The notes below the pieces were generated by a model. It searched no databases. It was given only the letters and a program-made list of their open reading frames with translations, and had not been told where the DNA came from. The position numbers and the translations under genes were made by a program. From Cheilinus undulatus (Eukaryota; Chordata; Actinopteri; Labriformes; Labridae): a stretch of 64,000 bases of DNA. Position 1 is the stretch's first letter, and every line of letters begins with the position of its first letter. The stretch is taken from positions 18,458,329 to 18,522,328 of the forward strand of contig NC_054877.1 of the NCBI RefSeq assembly GCF_018320785.1. The letters are read 5' to 3'. This document shows, in pieces, positions 60,241-64,000 of this stretch.

Positions 60241-61130
60241 TAAACCCAATAATCCCTCCTGGGATCTCAAATGTTCCTGAAAACTTAGTAACAGAGAGAC
60301 TGATGGTTTTCTTAAAGAAAACCAGCTTCTCCACCCAGGTTTCAACCTGGTTATTCTTCAGATATGGTAACCAGTTATTTCACAGAAAGTATCAAGGAAT
60401 CTATAGATGATGGTGAAGTTGTGAAGCAGTTTTCTTAGACCTGAGAAAAACCTTTGATACTGTAAACCATGACATACTTTTGAATAAACTTGAAAAACTA
60501 TTTTTTTCCAAACAAGCTCTAAGCTGGTTTAGTCATATCTGGAATCCTGAATGCAGTGTGTTAAAATAGATAGTTCAATATCTTCCTTTCAGAACTGTAG
60601 TGCAGGTGTCCCTCTTTGGCTTATACATAAATGAGCTACCAGACAGCTGTAAAGACTTATGTGGTCAAAAGACTGCATATGATGCAGTCATCCTACGTCC
60701 CCACAACAAGCTGCAGAGTTGTTGAATAGACAGCTGGTCAGTGAGTCACGGTGGCTGTAAACATTTTTTTTAACAATGTTCTTCTACAGATGAAAAACAA
60801 CATGAAATGATTTTATCATAAATATTGACCAAAAGGAAATGCATGAAGTGAACAAATTTAAATATCTAGATGTTGTCCTGGACTCACAATTGCAATTTTA
60901 GGCACAGAAAAGTTTCCAAGATCATTAAGACTCCCTTGAGCTGCTTTCAGCTTATAAGTTCTTATTTACCAATAGAAACTGCTCAGGTATTAATGAACGT
61001 CAGGGTTGGAAATGAACTTTTTGCCTACCTGCCACTGTGGCTAGTGGATTCAAAAACCTTCCAGCTATTAATGTTTTTACCAGCCACTTTATTTAAACAA
61101 TAAATATAATTTAACAAGGTATGATGTCAT
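60240..61130 (+). mobile_element. CR1/Rex-like LINE reverse-transcriptase fragment
   Basis: Plus-strand peptides recur in the family order: FLDLRKTFDTVNHDILLNKL near 60438, LYINELPDSCKDL near 60620, AYDAVI near 60677 (the catalytic YADD block, mutated), then KEMHEVNKFKYLDVVLDSQL near 60834. This is the palm and following region of a jockey/CR1/Rex-type LINE. Frames break several times and both ends are missing. Confidence 0.7.
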
Positions 61131-61379
61131 AATCAAGGCTTTTAGTCGTTCAAATTAAAAACTAATCATTAAACTATAATGCTTCAATGGCATTTTACTG
61201 TTTTATGAATGTCAGGTTTGCAAAAATTTAATATTTTTGAATGATTTCCAAAACAGTCTGGCTGCACCCTCTTGCAGTCCATTAATGTGAGACACCACAA
61301 CTTGCTGGTACGACGTATTTCCTGTTTTATATTTTTTCAAAATTAAACTTTATTCATAAACAAAGTTAATTAGCAGTTA

Positions 61380-61830
61380 ACTTAAGCCACATGAGCTTCT
61401 GAAAATGTAGCTAAAGCTAACGTTGCTAAAGCTAATGTAGCTAAATCTAATGTTGCTAAAGCTAACCTAGCTATGTAGCTTATGTAGTTAACATTAGATT
61501 TGTAGCTTTGTTGGTATAGATATGCATGAGCTTCGTGAGGTTTATAATTATCATGTTAGCGCTGTTATCTACGTAGCTTATACAACTAATTGTTAGCTGC
61601 ATTTGCTACGTTAGAATATTTTTGTGGAGGATGAGCTTTTTTCCTGAAAGCAGACTGTTTACTCAGCTTTAAAAAATGTTTCGTAATCAGGTTTAACGGG
61701 TCAGGTTTTTGACTTTAGCTATTGGTATCCTAAAACTTACCTTAACCCTAACCCAGATAGAAGCATAATCCAATTTTATTTTGAAATTTTTAGCATGTAT
61801 TTCTGACAGATGCAGCATCTCACAGTAATG
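61380..61830. repeat. GCTAAC-rich dispersed repeat, copy 3
   Basis: A tract of GCTAAAGCTAACGTTGCTAA-type motifs (61400-61620) is followed by TTGGTATCCTAAAACTTACC and GATGCAGCATCTCACAG, in the same order as the copy at 33090-33470. Confidence 0.6.
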
Positions 61831-62377
61831 GTCAACAAGAGGGACTGTCTGAGATCAACAGTCAGCAGCCAGACCCCTCCCATGATTTCTGCAATCTCAT
61901 TCTCGGACTTAAAATGAGTAAAGCATTGGTTCAGAGACAGCTTTAGCAGATACACCAGCTGCAATAACTGACTGGGATAAAGCCACCCAGTCAACAATGA
62001 AACCTATATTATCTTCATACAAACCAACCTGTAAAGCACTTTTCAGAAGCAAATGGCACAGCTGTAAAGTTGTTTGCAAAGTTAATACATTTCTAAATGA
62101 TCAAACTGACTTTTAAGTCGTAGTAGCAGGGCATCCATACATTCGCAGGTTCTGCTCAGTTATTGTTCCTGAATGAATGTGAGGCCCACCAGTGGTTTAA
62201 AGAGAGTCCTCTGATAAACTTAAACAGCATCATTGTTAAATACTGTTTAGGCCTCTGGAAGTCATTATAGGTTGGTAAAATAAACGTTTGTGGCTTCAAA
62301 TGAAGCCATTGGCTGTTTGGTTGATCACGAGGACGCACTGTCATCTTTTTCTGAATGGACAAACTCATTCACCTGCC

Positions 62378-62420
62378 TCTGAGAGAGAGAGAGAAGGAGA
62401 GAGAGAGGGAGAGAGAGTAG
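62378..62420 (+). repeat. (GA)n tract in the likely 5' UTR of the receptor gene
   Basis: An imperfect GAGA run of about 40 bp lies just upstream of the GC-richer segment that precedes the receptor start codon. Confidence 0.85.
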
Positions 62421-62609
62421 CGCAGATGTGTGACAGCAGCTCTTCTCTCCCATAAGTTTGCAGCAGCAGCAGCTCGCATGCGGGGAGGACGGGGATCATC
62501 TATTTTAGTTTGACAGAGAGAATCCTCACAACGGGGCACTGAGGAGTGTTTGGAGGGGCTCTGAGGAGCAAATAACCTGGATTTACACCTCCAACACAAG
62601 TATCATCAT

Positions 62610-63474
62610 ATGTCGGATATAAAGAAGGCAGATAAGAACATGGAAATGTGTCGCAAGAAGCTGCCTGGACTACGGGACAAACTCATACTCTTCATCTTAT
62701 ACCTCCTTCTGTGCAGGAATATAGTGAGTGACATGTTTATTTTGATCATTTCTCTCAGCCACGATATTTATGGGGTGTTTTAAGAGCATCCCAAAGAGCA
62801 AGTGAAATGACCCTTTTGATTTCCCTGCATTTAAACAAGAAAAATCTGCCAATTAGGGGATCGATGGACTTAATTGCCACCTAATGGCAGTTTTATTCAG
62901 CGCTTTATCACCAGTCATGTCCTATTGGACCCTGCATTCAGAGCATGCGCCACACTTTTCTCAGGTTTGCAAATATCCTCATTAATCTGCCTGCATTAAC
63001 GAGCGACCTGCATCCATTACTTTCATCCGTCTGGTAGGTTTATCTCAAGGTAAAATCCTCAGGGAAATCATGACGACAGTTTCCTAAAGTGCGGCTTTGT
63101 GCATGATCCAAATGTTTGAAGTCTGCGAGCATGAATTTGCTACATTTGCTACACGATTTCAGTCTGTCTTGAAAACTAGCAGAGTGCCAACAATAAGTGT
63201 TTTACGCACAGAGGTGTGCCGAGTTGGTGATAATTTACATCCCCGTCACCCACACATTCATCATCACAACTCCCCCGAGCCACCAACGAAGAAGAAGAAC
63301 ATCGGCTTGTTTATTTGGCATGTGCCTGTTTCATTGTAGATAACCAAAGCCATCTCGTGTTTCAGGCGATGGCGATTCATCCGGACTGCGCAATCGTCTC
63401 GCAGCATCAGAGGGCACGGGAGGCTTGCAGCCAGATGAGCAGAAGCGAGGCGCAAAACCAGACGGAGCAAAGCG
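62610..63474 (+). CDS. Class B1 G-protein-coupled receptor, first two coding exons (partial)
   Basis: Exon 62610-62723 (phase 0, donor GTGAGTG) encodes MSDIKKADKNMEMCRKKLPG followed by a hydrophobic signal core (LILFILYLLLC). Exon 63366-63474 (acceptor TTTCAG, donor GTGAGTT, phase 1) encodes AMAIHPDCAIVSQHQRAREA, CSQMSRSE, then AQNQTEQSG. The first two ectodomain Cys are 12 residues apart, as in GHRHR, VIPR1, VIPR2 and the secretin receptor; PAC1 has 8. An NxT sequon (NQT) lies shortly before the exon end, comparable to NTT in GHRHR and NET in VIPR1. The exon ends where the next family Cys would start. The HPDC motif is closest to HPEC of GHRHR, so a GHRH/VIP-receptor relative is likely. Ligand and exact orthology cannot be decided from two exons. 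Three in-frame ATGs (62610, 62640, 62646) are possible starts. Confidence 0.75.
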
Positions 63475-64000
63475 GTGAGTTCATGTGTGATGCTGCTGTA
63501 CACAAACAATTGAAAGATCACTTCGACGCGCTGCATGGGGGTTTTAATAGACAGCGGGAAAGTGGGTTAAGCCAACTAAAGTTTGAGAGGAAGCAAATGG
63601 AAGAACTTTAGCCCTATGTACACTTGCACGTGAACAGCTGAATTTTTCACCCACAGTTTACCTTGAAATTTTCCTGCTAGCCCCTCTGTACCCCCACCTC
63701 TCCTCTGACTGACGGGAGAAATGCAGGATCTGTGTGTTGGATCTTTTGGGTAGTTTTATTGCCTCTGACAACAGTGTGAGGACACCATTGTTACCAGAAC
63801 ACAAACATGACATTGTGGGCTAAGTAGCTACTTGTCTGTTTCTAGTGAGGTGCTTTATAAGGCGATATTTGGGTCAACAGCGCCCCCTGTTTGGAGAAGC
63901 TCATCGCGATTTGAAGACTGGCCGTGTTAGCGAGCGACAAGACAGTCTGTCTTTCAGTTGTACCGTTTTGATGTCTGCAATTTCTCACCAAATTTTTCAT
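63475..64000. other. Intron of the receptor gene, right edge
   Basis: This follows the donor at 63475. No further exon with the expected WD(N/G) ectodomain motif appears before the window ends. Confidence 0.55.

Overview
The window is vertebrate nuclear DNA from a teleost fish, probably a percomorph. The evidence is GT-AG split genes with short coding exons, a low gene density, and the dominant repeats: Tc1-like transposons, hAT-type and other MITEs, tRNA-headed SINEs, and RTE-, L1/Tx1- and CR1/Rex-type LINE fragments. I saw no LTR retroelement, Polinton or other virus-like fossil. Coordinates come from reading splice sites and frames by eye, so junctions are models, not transcript evidence.

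Layout from left to right. (1) 793-2087, plus strand: the 3' end of a gene whose exons join the C-terminal half of a ubiquitin-conjugating (E2) domain to a U-box (E3) domain; its 5' exons lie outside the window. (2) 6629-7327 and 10024-11953, plus strand: two tandem THEM6-like hotdog-thioesterase genes, each with two coding exons and a probable noncoding first exon, separated by a decayed Tc1 copy. (3) 15764-24401 and 25743-34866, plus strand: two tandem TRIM E3 ligase genes with matching RING/B-box/coiled-coil exons. The second ends in a PRY-SPRY (B30.2) domain. The first replaces it with a Pro/Phe-rich stretch and a short Arg-rich tail. (4) 35025-51662, minus strand: eef1d, encoding translation elongation factor 1 delta. 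It has a 5' TOP-like start, a predicted long-isoform exon that splices in frame, and a possible cassette exon. Its last exon lies tail-to-tail against the second TRIM gene. (5) 51663-62430: about 10 kb of intergenic DNA with nested transposon debris. (6) 62610-63474, plus strand: the first two coding exons of a class B1 (secretin/VIP/GHRH-type) G-protein-coupled receptor that runs off the right edge.

Human THEM6 and EEF1D both map to 8q24.3, so the them6-eef1d pairing looks like conserved linkage. Three of the plus-strand genes are ubiquitin-pathway proteins: the E2/U-box fusion and the two TRIMs. The TRIM genes are probably innate-immune ligases of the expanded fish TRIM family, but that role is inferred from the family.

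The most notable items are the E2-U-box fusion, the fish form of the eEF1D long-isoform exon, the C-terminal exon exchange between the two TRIM paralogs, an apparently intact Tc1 transposon inside an eef1d intron, and a hAT-like element ending 88 bp before the second TRIM start codon.
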